In this document: positions 1 to 13,629 of the stretch, piece after piece
Layout: each line of letters begins with the position of its first letter
How positions within the stretch are numbered: the stretch's first letter is position 1
NCBI GenBank assembly: GCA_949318235.1
Contig: OX439129.1
Coordinates: 35,315,027 to 35,379,026, forward strand
From: Ecdyonurus torrentis
Taxonomy: Eukaryota; Arthropoda; Insecta; Ephemeroptera; Heptageniidae
DNA length: 64,000 nucleotides
Reading direction: 5' to 3'
Notes under the pieces: model-generated
Told to the model about the DNA's origin: nothing
What the model saw: only the letters and a program-made list of their open reading frames with translations
Databases searched by the model: none
Made by a program: the position numbers and the translations under genes

Positions 1-159
1 AGGATAATACGGCATATAGGATATAATTATATAGGATATAATTATATAGGATATATAGTTACTTTTACGACATTTTATATGAATCTGAGATTTGAATGTG
101 AATGAATGGCGTGCTGTGTACGCCATGCACATGCATTTTCTAGTTGTTTTCGTTGTTTC

Positions 160-370
160 CTTCTTTTCTTTTCTTTTCTTTTCTTTTCTTTTCTTTTCTT
201 TTCTTTTCTTTTCTTTTCTTTTCTTTTCTTTTCTTTTCTTTTCTTTTTTTTTCTTTTCTTTTCTTTTCTTTTCTTTTCTTTTCTTTTCTTTTCTTTTCTT
301 TTCTTTTCTTTTCTTTTCTTTTCTTTTCTTTTCTTTTCTTTTCTTTTCTTTTCTTTTCTTTTCTTTCTTT
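160..370. repeat. (TTTTC)n pentanucleotide microsatellite
   Basis: About 40 copies of CTTTT, with one T-run interruption near 245. Produces spurious Phe/Ser/Leu and Lys/Arg/Glu reading frames on both strands. Confidence 0.99.
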
Positions 371-505
371 GCATTCGATTACGCAAAAAACATATTATGA
401 TATACAAAGTCATAAATTTTGTATCTGATCCAGAAAAGCAATAATATTTTTATATTGATAATATATTTTATAGACGAAAGAATTTTTCTTATCCTCATTT
501 TGGAC

Positions 506-540
<35 letters not shown>

Positions 541-1724
541 TATACTGTATATTCTTTTAAAAACTAAAAGAACTCACATTGTCAGAGCAATTACTTTCCT
601 TTTTGTTTTAACCAAGTTTCAAATTAATAAACCACATCCACAAGTAATAAAATGAGAATAAATGTTTAGTTATAACAAGAAAAAAAAAAGTTTACACGTA
701 CACCACAATAAAGAATAAAATACATTGATATTACAAGTATAAAGATCTACAAAATAAGTATTGGATAGTAGAGGTGACTATAAAATATATTTTTTATCTC
801 GTATTACCTAAATACTACATTATACCAAGCTTTACATTATTGAAAGAAAAAAATGTGCTGTGTGTTGATAGGGGCTGTGGCAAAAAAAAAAAAAAAAAAA
901 AAAAAAAGTTGAAAATAATGTGTCCCATTGTTTTCTATGATCCTATTATTTTATCCAACCTTTATTTTCTTTTTTTAGATCTCTAAAGACAAGTAACTTT
1001 AGCTTATGTGAAGTTTACTTAACTCTCTTATTTATAGTTTCATGTGCTGTTTCACTACATGTGTGATTTAGAGAAGAGACAGTACAAATAAAATCTTTGT
1101 AACAGTGAAAAATACTTCTTCTTTTTTTTTTTCTCTCTTTTCTGTGTGTAATGTACATAAAGGCACACGAAATTCTAACTTTTCTTTTAATTTAATTCTT
1201 TCTATTGAATGGCGTTAGCAATATAATGTTCCAAGTTTCAAATAAATTATTATATAAAATTAAAAGAGCACTCACATGAACTGCTGTATGTTTTACTGTT
1301 ATCAACTAGAAATCATGTTATTTGAATTATAAAATCATTAATCATTAAATCAATACAAAAGTTAGGATTGCGTATTTCCTTTCTTGCTGCTATAGCTCAA
1401 GTGTTCAACAATTTGCATAACCTACAGGATACCTGCTACTTAGAATGCTGTATTACAAACATTATGTAATTGATGTGATGATTTATTTTGCTATAAAGCC
1501 TATTTTAAAATTGAATTCTTTTAATGTTTGCACCAAAAGCATGAAGGTGTGTCTTATAATAGCATAGCTGAACATTAATCACTTGTCATAGTATGATCTA
1601 CCCAGAAATGTGTTGTTACTTGTTACTCTAGCTTTTTGGAAGACCTTTATGGAAGACCAAAATATTTTTTAATTGCAAATTATTAAAGAGGAAATTTGGT
1701 TCATTTCATGTTGATATTTGACAT

Positions 1725-1940
1725 TTTTAAAGTCAATAAGTATTTTTAATTAATTTCAGAAAATCGTGGTAACTTTTGCATAAGCGTGTACTAAACTGTA
1801 CTTCAAAATTTTCTGGCCGTGGTGTAATTTCGCAATTTTAAAAATTAATTAAAAATACTCCATGAACTCAAAAATTAGAAAACTGCACAATGATTTAGCA
1901 TTATGCCTTTTTAAAATATGCAATAGTCACTTTTTTTTCT
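1725..1940. mobile_element. Same MITE family, diverged copy
   Basis: Shares AAGTATTTTTAATTAATTT, TTTCGCAATTTTAAAAATTA and GAACTCAAAAATTAGAAA with the copies at 17927 and 19645. The CRE-like sites have decayed (TGGTGTAA). Ends are not sharp. Confidence 0.6.
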
Positions 1941-2533
1941 CCTAATTATGTCATTAGTGTGTATCTTTGAATATCATATGCCTGATTTTCTTTTATGAAA
2001 CCATTCTAGTGCATTTTAAACATTTTAATGTTTGCTTTCATTTTCTTCTTCTTCATCTTTCTTTACAGATATAAACTTATATTATATTATTTAATATTTA
2101 TAATACAAGGTCAAACTAAAGTATTCTAGACCAAAACAAAAAAATAAATAAATAAATATCCATTGCATAAAATTTTTATTTCTATATATTGCTTATAAAA
2201 TCCAAATCACTTAATTACAGGAATAACAAGTGATAGAAATACATAAAATATTTTTTATTCCCAATCATGCACATAAAAATTACACCTTTTTGATGTACAG
2301 TAAATTGATAGTCATGCAGTAATGGATGAAAATTCTAATTATATAAATTAATAGGTAAAGTGTTTTATCATCCCTGTTCTTTAATGTTCAAAACAAAATA
2401 ATGAATAACAATAAATGCTTTTTAAAAAGGAATGAGCATCATTATTTTGAATATGAAAATACTGTAACTAAGATTATTTATCATTAAAAGAGTCAGGTTT
2501 GAGTAAGTTAATTTTACAGCTAGAAAATAGAAG

Positions 2534-2964
2534 CTTAAGGGGGAATGGATCATTTAGTAGTCCAGGCAGGTGGCACTGCAATTGAATTTATGTTTAATAT
2601 TTTTTGAAATCATTTTCTGAGGTGTTTAAGAAGTTTTAAACTAGTGGGTCATCTAGATAAGTATCTTAGCTTTAAGCCAAAACAATAAAAAAACAAGATA
2701 TTTTATTTGGTTCAGTTTTTGAATGTGAAGGAAAGAAATTTAATGATGAACCCATGTTCAACTCCTTCCTTCTCATTCAAAAACTGAACCAAATAAAATA
2801 TCTTGGTTTTTATTGTTGTGGCTTAAAGCTAAGATATTTATCTAGACGGCCCACTGGTTTAAAAATTCTTAAACACCTCAGAAAATAGTTAAAAAAATTA
2901 TTAAATATAAATTCGATTGCAGCGCCACCTGCCTGAACTACCATATGATCCATTACTCCTTAAA
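2534..2964. repeat. Large foldback element
   Basis: Left arm 2534-2725 and right arm 2774-2964 are reverse complements with scattered mismatches, separated by a 48-bp loop. Recognisable paired blocks are CCAGGCAGGTGGC and AACTGAACCAAATAAA. It lies 160 bp past the PRIM2 stop codon. Confidence 0.85.
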
Positions 2965-3127
2965 TCACACAATTTTGTCAATAGTACAAAAATAAAACTA
3001 CATTATTTTACAACACATTCACAACTATTTAAAAATATACAATTGTGTAAATAATGTAGATTAAGTATTATTTTGTAAGTGCAAATTGATTCACTTGTAG
3101 TATATCAGGTTTCTTCAGCAAAACAAA

Positions 3128-6100
3128 TTATTCTGTTTCCATGGCTTCAAGTTTGCTTAAAGTATCTCCATCTACTTCATCTAACCAATCAGCAACATCC
3201 TTAGCTGTGTCTGCATCTTTGAGATTGCCCTGCTTGGTGGAGTTGCTTGGGAGAAGTTGTTTTGATGAGGTTGGAGTCTTGGTTGTGACAGTCTTGGAGG
3301 TCACTGGGGTCTTGTTGATGGGAGTGTTGGTTGTGGTACTGGGACCTGGAGTGCTAGCACTGGTAGCTGGAGTCACATTTGGAGTAGAAACTGGAACACA
3401 CATGCAAAATAAACTGGTTATATTACTGGTGTTAAGGCATTACATAAAGTTTTTTAATATTTTTTAATAAAGATGAATAGAACAAACTGCACTCTAAAAT
3501 ATTCACTCAACATGAACGATCTACATTTGGCGCTTCTATGAGTTTAATAGAAGTAAATGGGCGACCTTGGAATTTGTAAAGTGTAGATCGTTCATTTTGA
3601 ACAAGTGTAGTTTGTTCACTTTGAAGAGTCAACATCAATATTTATTTATTTATCTATAACACATTTTATGTTGTAGCAGAGAAGCATAAGTGATTGTATA
3701 ATTATTTTGGATTTCTTTGCGTCAGTACTAACAGTAAGTTATCTCACAATTCAGTTACATACATGCATTCACATATTCACCTATTTGCACAACATTTCTA
3801 CAGAAAATTGACCCTACCATAATAGAATTTTGCTATAACTTTGCACAGTAAAATTCTGCAGCCAACTTTATTTTCTGAAAGTCTGCCTGATTTCTCCGAT
3901 TTCTCCTCTGCTTGACTTCTCCTTCACGCAGCAATAAAATTTGTTTTTGTGCAGATTTTCAATACTTTTTTTTTTCTTTTTTTTTTGTTACAGAAAAATT
4001 AATAAATTTTCCACAGCATTTGTTGGGAAATTTAAATAATTTAACACATCTTTAGAAACTATGCCTACTTCTTAATGTTTTAAGCAAGTTATTTATTTTA
4101 TTATTTTTTAAATTCAAGTTACTGAACTCATACCTGGCGTAGGTTTCTCCTGCTTGATGGTGACACCAGTGATGATTTGTCGGCTCTCACTGTAGTATTG
4201 ATTAGGATGAGAAAGACCAAATTCTACTCCTTTGTCAGGATGAGTTAAGACAAACAACTTCTGACACGCCAGCGTGTACATTTGATTTTCAGTGTATTCC
4301 ATAATCTCGGCAAGACCTGTATATAAATTATAAATAATTGTTAGAAAAAACAAAACAAAAACATTAATGGAGCTAATTAGCTAAGAAATAAGTAAGAAAT
4401 AATCATCCATAATTAAAAAGTAAAATCGTATTTATAATTAATAGCCCTTTCATTATTATTAATATTTTTTGCTTGCATGTTGCTGTTTTATTTATTTTTT
4501 TACAACATGTTATTATTGCTTGCTATCAAAAACAAATTATACCGTACATTTTAATATATTTTTAATGAATTTTATATGGACACAGTGCCAGAAAAAGTTA
4601 CAGTAAAAAAGGGCATTGCCATGTTGCCAGCATAAAAATACACAATTTATAGTCACGAATGTAAATGGTGAGAAGTGATGCTCACCGTTATTTGAGATGC
4701 CATAGCTGAGCAGTAACCTACGCTGCTCCTGGGGCTTGCAATGTTTTAAAGGACATCCATGGCAGTCCTCAGGTCCAGGAGTACTCTGGATGATTTTCTT
4801 ACATCCATAAGCAGAGTAATTGACACGATTGCCTTCTTTACCGTAGTTGTGACGAATATTGTAAGCATGTTCCTTCTCGAACTGAAATTAGAAGGTTACA
4901 TGGTAATTAATAGGAATTCAATTTATAAATGTCCTTTATTGAAGCATACAAAATTACATAATTTAAATTACAAACAAAAAGTCTTCTTTTTTTTTAACCA
5001 TTCAATCTACTTAAATATAAATTGTAATATTCTTTGTAGTTTAACCGAGAGTTTGGGATATAATTAATAGTCAAACAGGTTTCACAATCAGGATCAAAAC
5101 TGGTCTTGAAGACCACAACCACTCATTAGACTGGACCACAAGAGTTTAATGTTGAGTCAGGTCTTGAAGCTTGCAGTCATTAATAATACAGTACTAAAAT
5201 TTTAATAATTTTATTCTTAAAAAATACTAAATACAATAATACTGTATACCTTGTCGGGAGTCATTATTTTCAAGAACTCAGTTCTCCAGAACTTGAGTGC
5301 CTCATCAAGTGGCAGTCCTGCTTGCTTGAGGAAGAGCTGATACTGCTGACGTCCTGAATGTCGTAAGTGATGCTTGGTACGAAGAGCCTCGTGCAGCCGA
5401 CGCATACAAGGAGGGAATGAACGCTTTGACAGCTCATCCAGATCCTCCATTCTCAAGGTATCAGTATCAGTGGTGCTTGGACGATATGAGCCAGCTTCAT
5501 AATGTTCTATTAAACATCGGAGTACAGCATCAAGTCTTTTGTCTTCTGATGTCTCGGGGAGACTTTGACGCAACACCTGAGGAAAATAATAAATGTTTTA
5601 ATAAGCACTCGTGTATTTTACTATAGTTATTCACAAATATAAATACTGCACACTCAAGTTAGTAATGATATACTTAAATATTAATAAACCCACCGCAAGA
5701 GTGTGTGCTATTTCTTGCCTCAACCTAGAAGAAAGTACATTTCCAAGATCTGTAGCTGCAATGTAACAGTGGCCGTTCTCCATTAAAACACGTCTGTTAC
5801 GTGCAAGATCAAGCACCTTACGAAAATGAACCTTGTAGAAATCAGTGGTATTGAATTGGACTGTTTTCATATATTGATACACATCCAGCAGTTTTCCTTC
5901 CTTGGCTTGCTTTTCTTTCTTGGGAATCTATTAACATGGAGAACACAGATAAATAATTGTCACATATTTTAGCAATCGACCCTTAATGTTAATAGATTTT
6001 TGTGGACATTTAACTATTAGGTGGTTTCACTCATTGACTCAGAGAGAAACTATGAATCAAAACTTACTCCATTTCTCTTTTGTTAGAATTTAGTGCCAAA

Positions 6101-8377
6101 ATATATCCAAATATGTTAGTTTATATAAAATATACAATATACCTATTGAACTCCCTTCACTATGGTAAGACCCTTGCTGGTTTTCTCTCATCCTTTTGTT
6201 TCAATCTTATACACCTAACTATAATGGTTTATTTTCCAAAATATTTTACTACTGTACTATAGAAAAAAAGTGTTATATTTTGTCAATTAGAAAATTACAA
6301 TTATTACTCAGAGGTTAAAATCAGCTGCTCAGCTGCACAAAATACAAATTATGGAAACAGGATAATTTCTTTATAAAAAGGCCACAAATGTCCTATGAGC
6401 AATGTATTCAAGTGCTCAAGCATGGCATTTATCATGCAACGATCATGCATGATACGCACGCAGTATCATGCAACCACCCTTTATAACTATTATATAAAAC
6501 AAAACTATGTACAAAAAAATGATACAAATTGAACTAGCACGAGAGACTCACAGGTTTGAAGTCCAGATCATTAGCTTGCAGGAACAATTGAAGTCCATCT
6601 GAATTCATGTAATCAAATCTTGTCTGGAATAGTTCTACTTCTTTATTTGTAAACCAGTTCCTCAATTCTTCAGTCCTACAGAACGCAAGGCACAAGATGA
6701 AGTGAGAGATGTGGTCTTTCCTTCGCAGCTGAAGGTTCTTTTTTAAATCAGCATTGCCAGGACTGGTAAACTATTTAACATATTTATATAACATTAAGTA
6801 AAAACATCAAGTACAGTAGTACATAAATTATCTGGGGTGTAAATTGGAAGAAAAACAATTAAAACGGTATAGAAAATCTATAGTAATTGTACTAGTACAG
6901 TAATTGAAAAGCCGCAGTAATCAGCAGATGTATTTTTTAAATACCTTCCACTCATTTAAGGGTTTTGAAATTTTAGCACAAAAGAGATAATTAAGCTATC
7001 ATTTTTGTGTAGAAATTTCAAAACTCTCAAATGAAGAGAACTTACCATACCTATTATAAAAAGCAGCAAACTCCTGCCAATAATTGCATCAAGCATGCCG
7101 ATAACTAGTACAATTACCATTCTTCAATGTTTGAGCCCAGAAAGCAGATTAAAATGTTTGTTTAATACAGTATTTAACAAGTATTTAACATATTGAGGGT
7201 TACACGGCAATTCGGTACTTCTGCAATCTCCGTGGGTGCAATTTTGGTGCATCTGCAATCTCCGCGCTCTCTTCTAGTGAAACATCTTTATACGTTTAGC
7301 TTGAACAGATGTGCCATTAGTAGGGGCGGTGGAGGTTGCACATATGTTCCAAAATTGCACCCGCGAAGATTGCAGAAGTGTCGAAATGGAACGTAGCCCT
7401 CGATTTATTACATTGATTACCATGTACAGCTCTGGCCAAAATTTAGAGAACGGGGCAGTGGCGGCCGCTAAGTTTTCTCGTAAAGATAACATATAGTATC
7501 TACAGTATATGCAAATCGTTCTCAAACTTTTGGCCAGAGCTGTACATACTTATAATAATAATAATCCTTGTTGATGAATCACACAATGTCACCTTTTTAA
7601 TTAAACACATGTACAGCATAACTATCTTACAAGTAAGCCCTTCGTAGCTGAACTGGAGAGAATTAAAACTTTTGCCAAGTAGGCAATCCTCTTTTCAATT
7701 TCTATTGTAAATAATCATGTATGATACATACTTAGATTTTGTGACGTAATGAATTCCAATATTTTCCTGTACTACAATTTTATAACCCCAGTTTGTGAGG
7801 ATTAAGAGACATATATAACTTATTAAATATGTATGTATATGGCCATAATAATTAGCCGGCTCCATAATATTATGATTTTAATTTTACGTAACTTACGGAT
7901 GATGATCAAATATGGATCATTTCATACAATGTAAAAATTTATAAATAAGAAGTCATACATACTAAGTTTGCAAGATGTTTTAGTCCTTGTTTATTGAGTT
8001 CTTCTGTAAAATTAATCTTCCATTCATCAGAAGATCTGGTATACCCTCGTAATGAGACAGTTTCTATGGCCTTCAGAACTGAAACAACAAAAACATAATG
8101 GTGCAATTAAATTTGATATTTTATTAAATAACTCGATCAATTTTGCTTGGATTTTGTGGATCTAATTAAATCATTAAACTAAAATATTCAAGTAGAATAA
8201 TTATATATAAATTACATAATGTATACCTTTCAGTCTGTCCAAAGCCATTTCCTCGAACTCATGTAATGAAACATTGGAAGTCGGTGTTTTGTCATAAAGT
8301 TGTAAGTCGTGAGGATACATAACACTGAGGTTTTCTTCATCTCTTACATGAATTGATCGACGAGCACTAATATCCAT
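3128..8377 (-). CDS. PRIM2: DNA primase large subunit (p58), 8 exons, 562 aa
   Basis: Large, regulatory subunit of the primase-polymerase alpha complex, which makes RNA-DNA primers in the nucleus. Coding exons, in transcript order: 8377-8227, 8078-7963, 6770-6552, 5927-5694, 5576-5250, 4881-4686, 4316-4134, 3390-3128. All joins keep frame and use GT-AG sites. The C-terminal 4Fe-4S domain is recognisable from [35 protein letters not shown] and LACQKLF. Cys297, Cys376, Cys392 and Cys432 match the four cluster ligands of the family. The basic RRKDHISHF stretch in exon 3 is the conserved N-domain motif. The final exon is a Thr/Ser/Pro-rich linker ending in an acidic segment, somewhat longer than in vertebrates (about 509 aa). 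The exon 3 acceptor (aaatag, poor pyrimidine tract) is the least certain join, but the length fits vertebrate PRIM2 with no missing exon. The start ATG begins MDISARRS; no upstream promoter motif was identified. Confidence 0.95.
3500..3612. repeat. Small inverted repeat of the GTGTAGAT family
   Basis: AACGATCTACA pairs with TGTAGATCGTT about 80 bp apart, in PRIM2 intron 7. The AAAGTGTAGATCG motif also occurs at 43815 and related forms at 42790 and 42858. Confidence 0.5.
6008..6215. mobile_element. AACCAACAAG-family element, diverged copy (PRIM2 intron 3)
   Basis: The right end TTCACTATGGTAAGACCC, TTGCTGGTTTTCTCTC is clearly the family's. The left end is weak. Confidence 0.5.
6937..7123. repeat. 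Short foldback repeat, uninterrupted copy (PRIM2 intron 2)
   Basis: The core TGAAATTTTAGCACAAAA pairs with TTTTGTGTAGAAATTTCA around a central TTAA at 6991-6994. The right part contains AAAAAGCAGCAAAC and GCCGATAACTAGTAC. The second copy, split by a MITE, is at 39512-39862. Confidence 0.7.
7195..7402. mobile_element. GAGGGCTA-ended MITE, copy A
   Basis: Ends GAGGGTTACACGGC and GTAGCCCTC are inverted repeats. Internal TCTGCAATCTCCG blocks recur in both orientations. The middle (GAAACATCTTTATACG) is inverted relative to the copy at 52022-52223. It lies in PRIM2 intron 2; reading frames across it are not genes. Confidence 0.75.
7425..7544. mobile_element. Tc1/mariner-type MITE, copy A
   Basis: A TA dinucleotide at each end encloses inverted repeats starting CAGCTCTGGCCAAAA and including TTTGAGAACG. 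The element is about 116 bp and non-coding, in PRIM2 intron 2. The TIR relates it to 52860-53033. Confidence 0.8.
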
Positions 8378-8891
8378 GATTTAGCTCAGAAGTAAAAATA
8401 AAATTATAGAATAAAAATTAGAGAAATAAAATTGTGGAGAGATTTGCTATCCTACAACTCCATTTGTCAACATGATCCAGCTGCTTGGCGCCAAAAAATC
8501 ATTCTGATTCCCGCGCGAAAAATGCTTTTTCTGTACTTTTACGACATCTTGCGGATATAATCAAAACTAACTGTGTTAATAGCGCAAATTTGTTTGAAAC
8601 TTTTTTTCGAGCTTCCATCCGTTCCAAGCATCCATCGATATTTGACGATAAAAAGAAATAATTTTTTAGAAGACCATAGGGTATACGATACGGATACGCG
8701 TATATACTGTATAATATATATATGTTATACAGTATATATATATACTGCATACTGTATAATATAATGATGATATTTGATCATAAATATAAACAATACATTA
8801 TTAATATATAATGTTTTATGCTTATATAATGTTTATAAGGCATATTGTAGCACATATTATACTTATATGTGTTAATTATATTATTGATTAT

Positions 8892-9041
<150 letters not shown>

Positions 9042-9809
9042 AACTCTTTATTCAAGTTGCGAAATAATTTTATACTATATATATTCATTCATTAAAATAT
9101 TTTTGCATTGTTTCCAAAAAATGCCACTACAAAAGGTTATACCTTGTTGGCGAAGGGCAGGCAGAAACTGAGAACAAGAAAAAAAAAATGATCCGAGACG
9201 CTTGAGTCCGCGACCTTGATCCACTTCAGAGAAAGGTCACGCGGAGGATGACCCCGTGCGTGCTTGCAAATGAAAGAGAAAGTGTTTTGTATCACCTCTT
9301 TTACTTACCTACAAACTAGAATTTTTATGAAAGAAAAGGTAACAAAGACTTTGTAAGTGACACTTTTTTTCTTTTTACTTTTTAGAACAATATGCTAAAT
9401 TATTCAAATTTAAAATAAAAAAATTAAATAATTATACGGATTATACCTACAAAGAAGACTATTATTTAGTTTTGACCTTTCTCAGCTACAAAACTTATAT
9501 ACATTTCTATCGCAAATTTTTAATTGTGTACCCATTATACTAATGAAAACTGAATTGAATTTTATTTATCCCCAAAAGTCTAAACACAAAACAATGTAGC
9601 ATATATAAGTCGCGCGAGGGAAATATACTATAATGATTCAGTTACAAATAGATTCAGGCGTACCATAGTGTACAACTTCAATTGATTTGAATATTATTAT
9701 TTTATTTTAGCATGAATATAATAGTTTTGTTATGTTATATGAATTAGAATACTATAATATATAATGGTTTTAGAACACAAATTGAAATACTTTTACTTTC
9801 TTTCCTCAT

Positions 9810-9810
<1 letters not shown>

Positions 9811-9898
<88 letters not shown>
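9811..9898. repeat. (CT)n microsatellite
   Basis: About 43 CT units, in the intergenic region between PRIM2 and the Commissureless-like gene. Confidence 0.99.
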
Positions 9899-9899
<1 letters not shown>

Positions 9900-12569
9900 T
9901 CTTTTCTTACATTGCATATCATTGCATGTGTTTATTTTTTATAAAAATAAACACAACAGAAATAGAATTATGCTGTTATATTATGCTATAAATGAAAATA
10001 TATATACGATGCTCGATGCTCCCACGTCAAAAACGATTATCTGCAAATTCCACAGACTCTGCGAACAGTGTAACTGCAAATGCCACACTTTCCACTAGTG
10101 CAGCATCTGCAGGTTCTACCAGCGCGGCTCGCAGAGCATGTGCAAATTTTTTATTTCTAACGAAGAGAGAATGTACAAGTAGAGACAGACGGAGACGCTT
10201 TAATTGGTAGTTCGAAATCTCTTGATTTTTATATAATTTGTTATACAATTTTGGTTTCTAGTCACAGGTAAAACATTTTCATCGAGGAAAACAAGAATTA
10301 ATATTAAAAAAAAAATCTTACCTTATTACAGATAAATTAACTTTAATCTTATAGTACGTATTAGTTCTATAAGTATATCTCCATAAATCACAAATTCACT
10401 TTTCGTTATTCAATATTGCAAATTGTTAATACTTTTTTAATCAAACAGGTTTTAAATGACATTTAATAAGTTGAAATGTTTTAAATTACCACTAGTATCA
10501 ATTGCTTTCAAAAAATAATACTTAAAAATCTTTGAGTTTAACAGCTGCACTGTACTCATGCACTTCACAAATTTAACTATGAGAGAACTAAAATATAATT
10601 TATAAATAAGAAAAAAATGCTATTGATTTAAACAAATGCAATAATTTACTTCAAAGAATAATTCAATCTCTTGCTATTCTTTCACATTATTAACGTCACA
10701 CATAGAAAAAAAAAATGAGTGTAAAACTGCGCCCTACTCAATATGTATGTGGAGTATATGCCCTACTCCATGAAAACTGAGCTCTTTTGGTCAAACATCG
10801 GAAGTTAAATATATTGGGCAGGAAATGCGATAAAATATTGCAGACTGATTTGGACTTTGAACTATTGATGAAGGTAATATTTAAATTCTTGAAAATTTCT
10901 TATAGCAAAAAAAAAAAAAAAAGTTATTGAACAGAAACTTAATATATTGCAACTTTTTAATTGCATATATATAAGCTACCAAAGAAAAGAAAATAACATT
11001 CTAATTAATTTTATTAACAATATAAAAATTAAAAATCAATCAAGTGTACCTAATTAAAAGTACAAAAAACACCATCAAAGAAGGACATTTATTATCAATA
11101 ACACTGCAGAAAGTGTAGATTATACTCTATTCGTCCACAATAAAAAATTTGCACATGCTCTGTGGAATTTGCAAATAATATTTTTTTTGACGCGTTTTTT
11201 TTTTTTCTTCTTCAAGATTTCTTTTTTTTTTTTAAGATGCATATAATTTCTTTAACAAAAAAATATGGTAATTATGCCATAATGAGAAATAGTAATAGTA
11301 TAGTAATTTCTATCAAACAGTAATATTATATAGGGTGGTTTCATTCATGTTAAAGTCGACATCATAAGTGAGTACTAAATACAACATTGGCTGGTATAGG
11401 AAAATGGCATATTTTGCCAGTTAAAAAATACTTTGCATATAAAAGTTGTAAAAATGTTTATATTATATACTGTAAGATTGCTTTACAACTAAATTAGTAT
11501 ATTATTTATTCGTATACTATAGTGGACTTAATTTCAAATTCTGTTTATTTAAATATATATATATATATTATAATAATATAGCAAATTGAATTTTTTGCTA
11601 TATTTAATTTATAATTTGAAATTATAATTTATTTAAAAAACATGTAATTGTAATTTGCATGTACTGTGCACGTTGTACTATGAGTCATTACATTAATAAA
11701 TTATACAAAAACTTAATTTAAATATAAAACATTCATTAATACTTCATAAAATTATATCATAGTGTTAGATTAGATTAATTACTTATTTAGTTTCATGTAT
11801 GAAAATAAGACATTTTTATTGTGATAAAGATTCTAATCAATGATTAAATTACATGAGGGTAAACTTGGTTGCGCATGTCGTTCCTCTTGACTTGTACTTA
11901 TTCATGAACATATAATTATATTATATAAACAATTCTATAGTGAGTTGCCTGCCTTGTACTCGAAGAACTATTTAGGCCTTGAATAAAATAAGAAAACACA
12001 CCACTTCATACTCTAGTGGGCTTGATCACCTCTGTATAGTACCATTTATTTCTTACAAAAAAAATAATAATAGGTCATAATTTATAATCAATTTCATAAA
12101 TCTATAAAATATAAATAAAAATTATATATTTATATATTAACTTGTTGGCATTAAAGTGATTAACATTTACAATAAATTATCTATAATTATTGATAATTAA
12201 ATTCATAATATTTATGCATACGTTTTATTTATAGGTGTTTAAATTTTCATAATTTTATTACTATTATTTTACAGATCGTATTCTCTTTTCTTTAAAATAT
12301 ATAATTAACAGTTTTAAAACTATGAAAAATCTTGTAATTTATTATTATTATTTTGAACACTTTGCATATTAAAACGAACAGTTGATACAGAGTTACCTGT
12401 GGAGAGGACTCAGGTTTAAGAACATCTTGAAATTACATTCAAGAACATAGAAATATATACATATTAAATGTAAAGCACCTATATACATTATGTGACAGTA
12501 TGCTTCTACAATTTCAATTTAATGTTAAGTTTTAATTTCGTTACAGCTCTTTAAAAAATATAAATTTAA

Positions 12570-12906
12570 AGGAATAGACCAGAGAAAAACATAAGCATAT
12601 TTATATCACAAAACACTTGATGGGATTTACGTAAATAACATTAGTTTGTCACAAAACGCAACAGTAGTCCCGTAGCAGTGATCAGAAAATTCGATTTATG
12701 CAACCGGCACAACATTTTTATACTAATTTTTGCATGTTTCTGGCGTCATAAACATAAAGTTTCACACAAATTGCATACTTTAAAGTTTTTTCACGCTCTC
12801 TCGTGGGGTTACATTAACATTCTAGTAAAAATTGTCATCAGTTTTGAAGATCCCATTTTGTGTTTATTCATTTAAAAGCACATGTTGTTTTATGTAGTCT
12901 GTGGCT
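12570..12906. mobile_element. TTAA-flanked MITE, copy 1
   Basis: Starts AGGAATAG and ends near-complementary, flanked by TTAA on both sides (12566-12569, 12907-12910). Its interior is a reverse-complement match to the copy at 40305-40620, sharing segments such as TGATCAGAAAA and CACGCTCTCTCGTGG. Confidence 0.7.
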
Positions 12907-13629
12907 TTAATGTAGGATAAAAATACTATTTTTATTGCTTATTTTTATAATAAAATACAATTATTGTGATTTACACTTTTCAGTCTTCATTCATATATAT
13001 ATATACTATACAAAGAAAAAAAAAATCTCAGAGAGAATAACATAAATTATAGCAATTTAATTCAAGCAAATATTGCACATATTGAAATACTTAGTAAATT
13101 TAAAGTACCATATGCCACATTGTAGATGCAGAGAGTTACCTGTACTTTCCTAACAATTTGGAAAAACCTTCAGAAAATTTTCGTATCAAATTAAAAATTT
13201 ATTGAATTATTAAATTAAATCATCAAGTAATTTTTATTACTTTAAAAATATTTGTACATAGAATCATTAAAATCATAGCTGTCTTATTATTATTTTGTTA
13301 ACGAGTTAGTGTTTAAATGATTTTTTTTCCGACGGTAATTTTGCAAACGATCAGATACATGTACTTTTTATTGACGTTTTTTTTTTATTACATCTTACAC
13401 ATAAAGATAAAAAAAAAGGAGAAGAAAACACATCACAGACATATATGATTATTGTTACGTAACAAATCGTTAATATTAAACAGACATTGTTAGATTGTCA
13501 CCAATATTTGCTTTAAGAGTTCATATCGATTTCATCAAAATTTAGTCCATCAGTAATTAAAATTATTCAATTGGAAACTTGTGGTAAGTTACTATCTCTT
13601 TCATCAATGAGATAACTTTTCTTTGTATG

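Larger units (their letters stand above)
1..3127. other. Intergenic, downstream of PRIM2
   Basis: Holds the pentanucleotide repeat, poly(T) at 509-537, poly(A) at 882-907, a diverged MITE at 1725-1940 and the foldback element at 2534-2964. The rest is AT-rich with no supported gene. Minus-strand AATAAA near 2811, inside the foldback, could end PRIM2 transcripts. Confidence 0.7.

Noticed and set aside
75..444. Phe/Ser/Leu-rich and Lys/Arg/Glu-rich frames over the first 400 bases
   Set aside because: They are translations of the CTTTT pentanucleotide microsatellite in different frames and strands.
7193..7525. Frames on both strands of about 60-80 codons
   Set aside because: They cross the GAGGGCTA MITE and the Tc1-type MITE, both non-coding elements with second copies near 52-53 kb.
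10027..10248. Ala/Val/Glu-rich minus-strand frame and Ser/Thr/Ala-rich plus-strand frame
   Set aside because: The segment is made of repeated GCAAAT and CTGC-type units and resembles part of a MITE, with inverted relatives near 11.15 kb.
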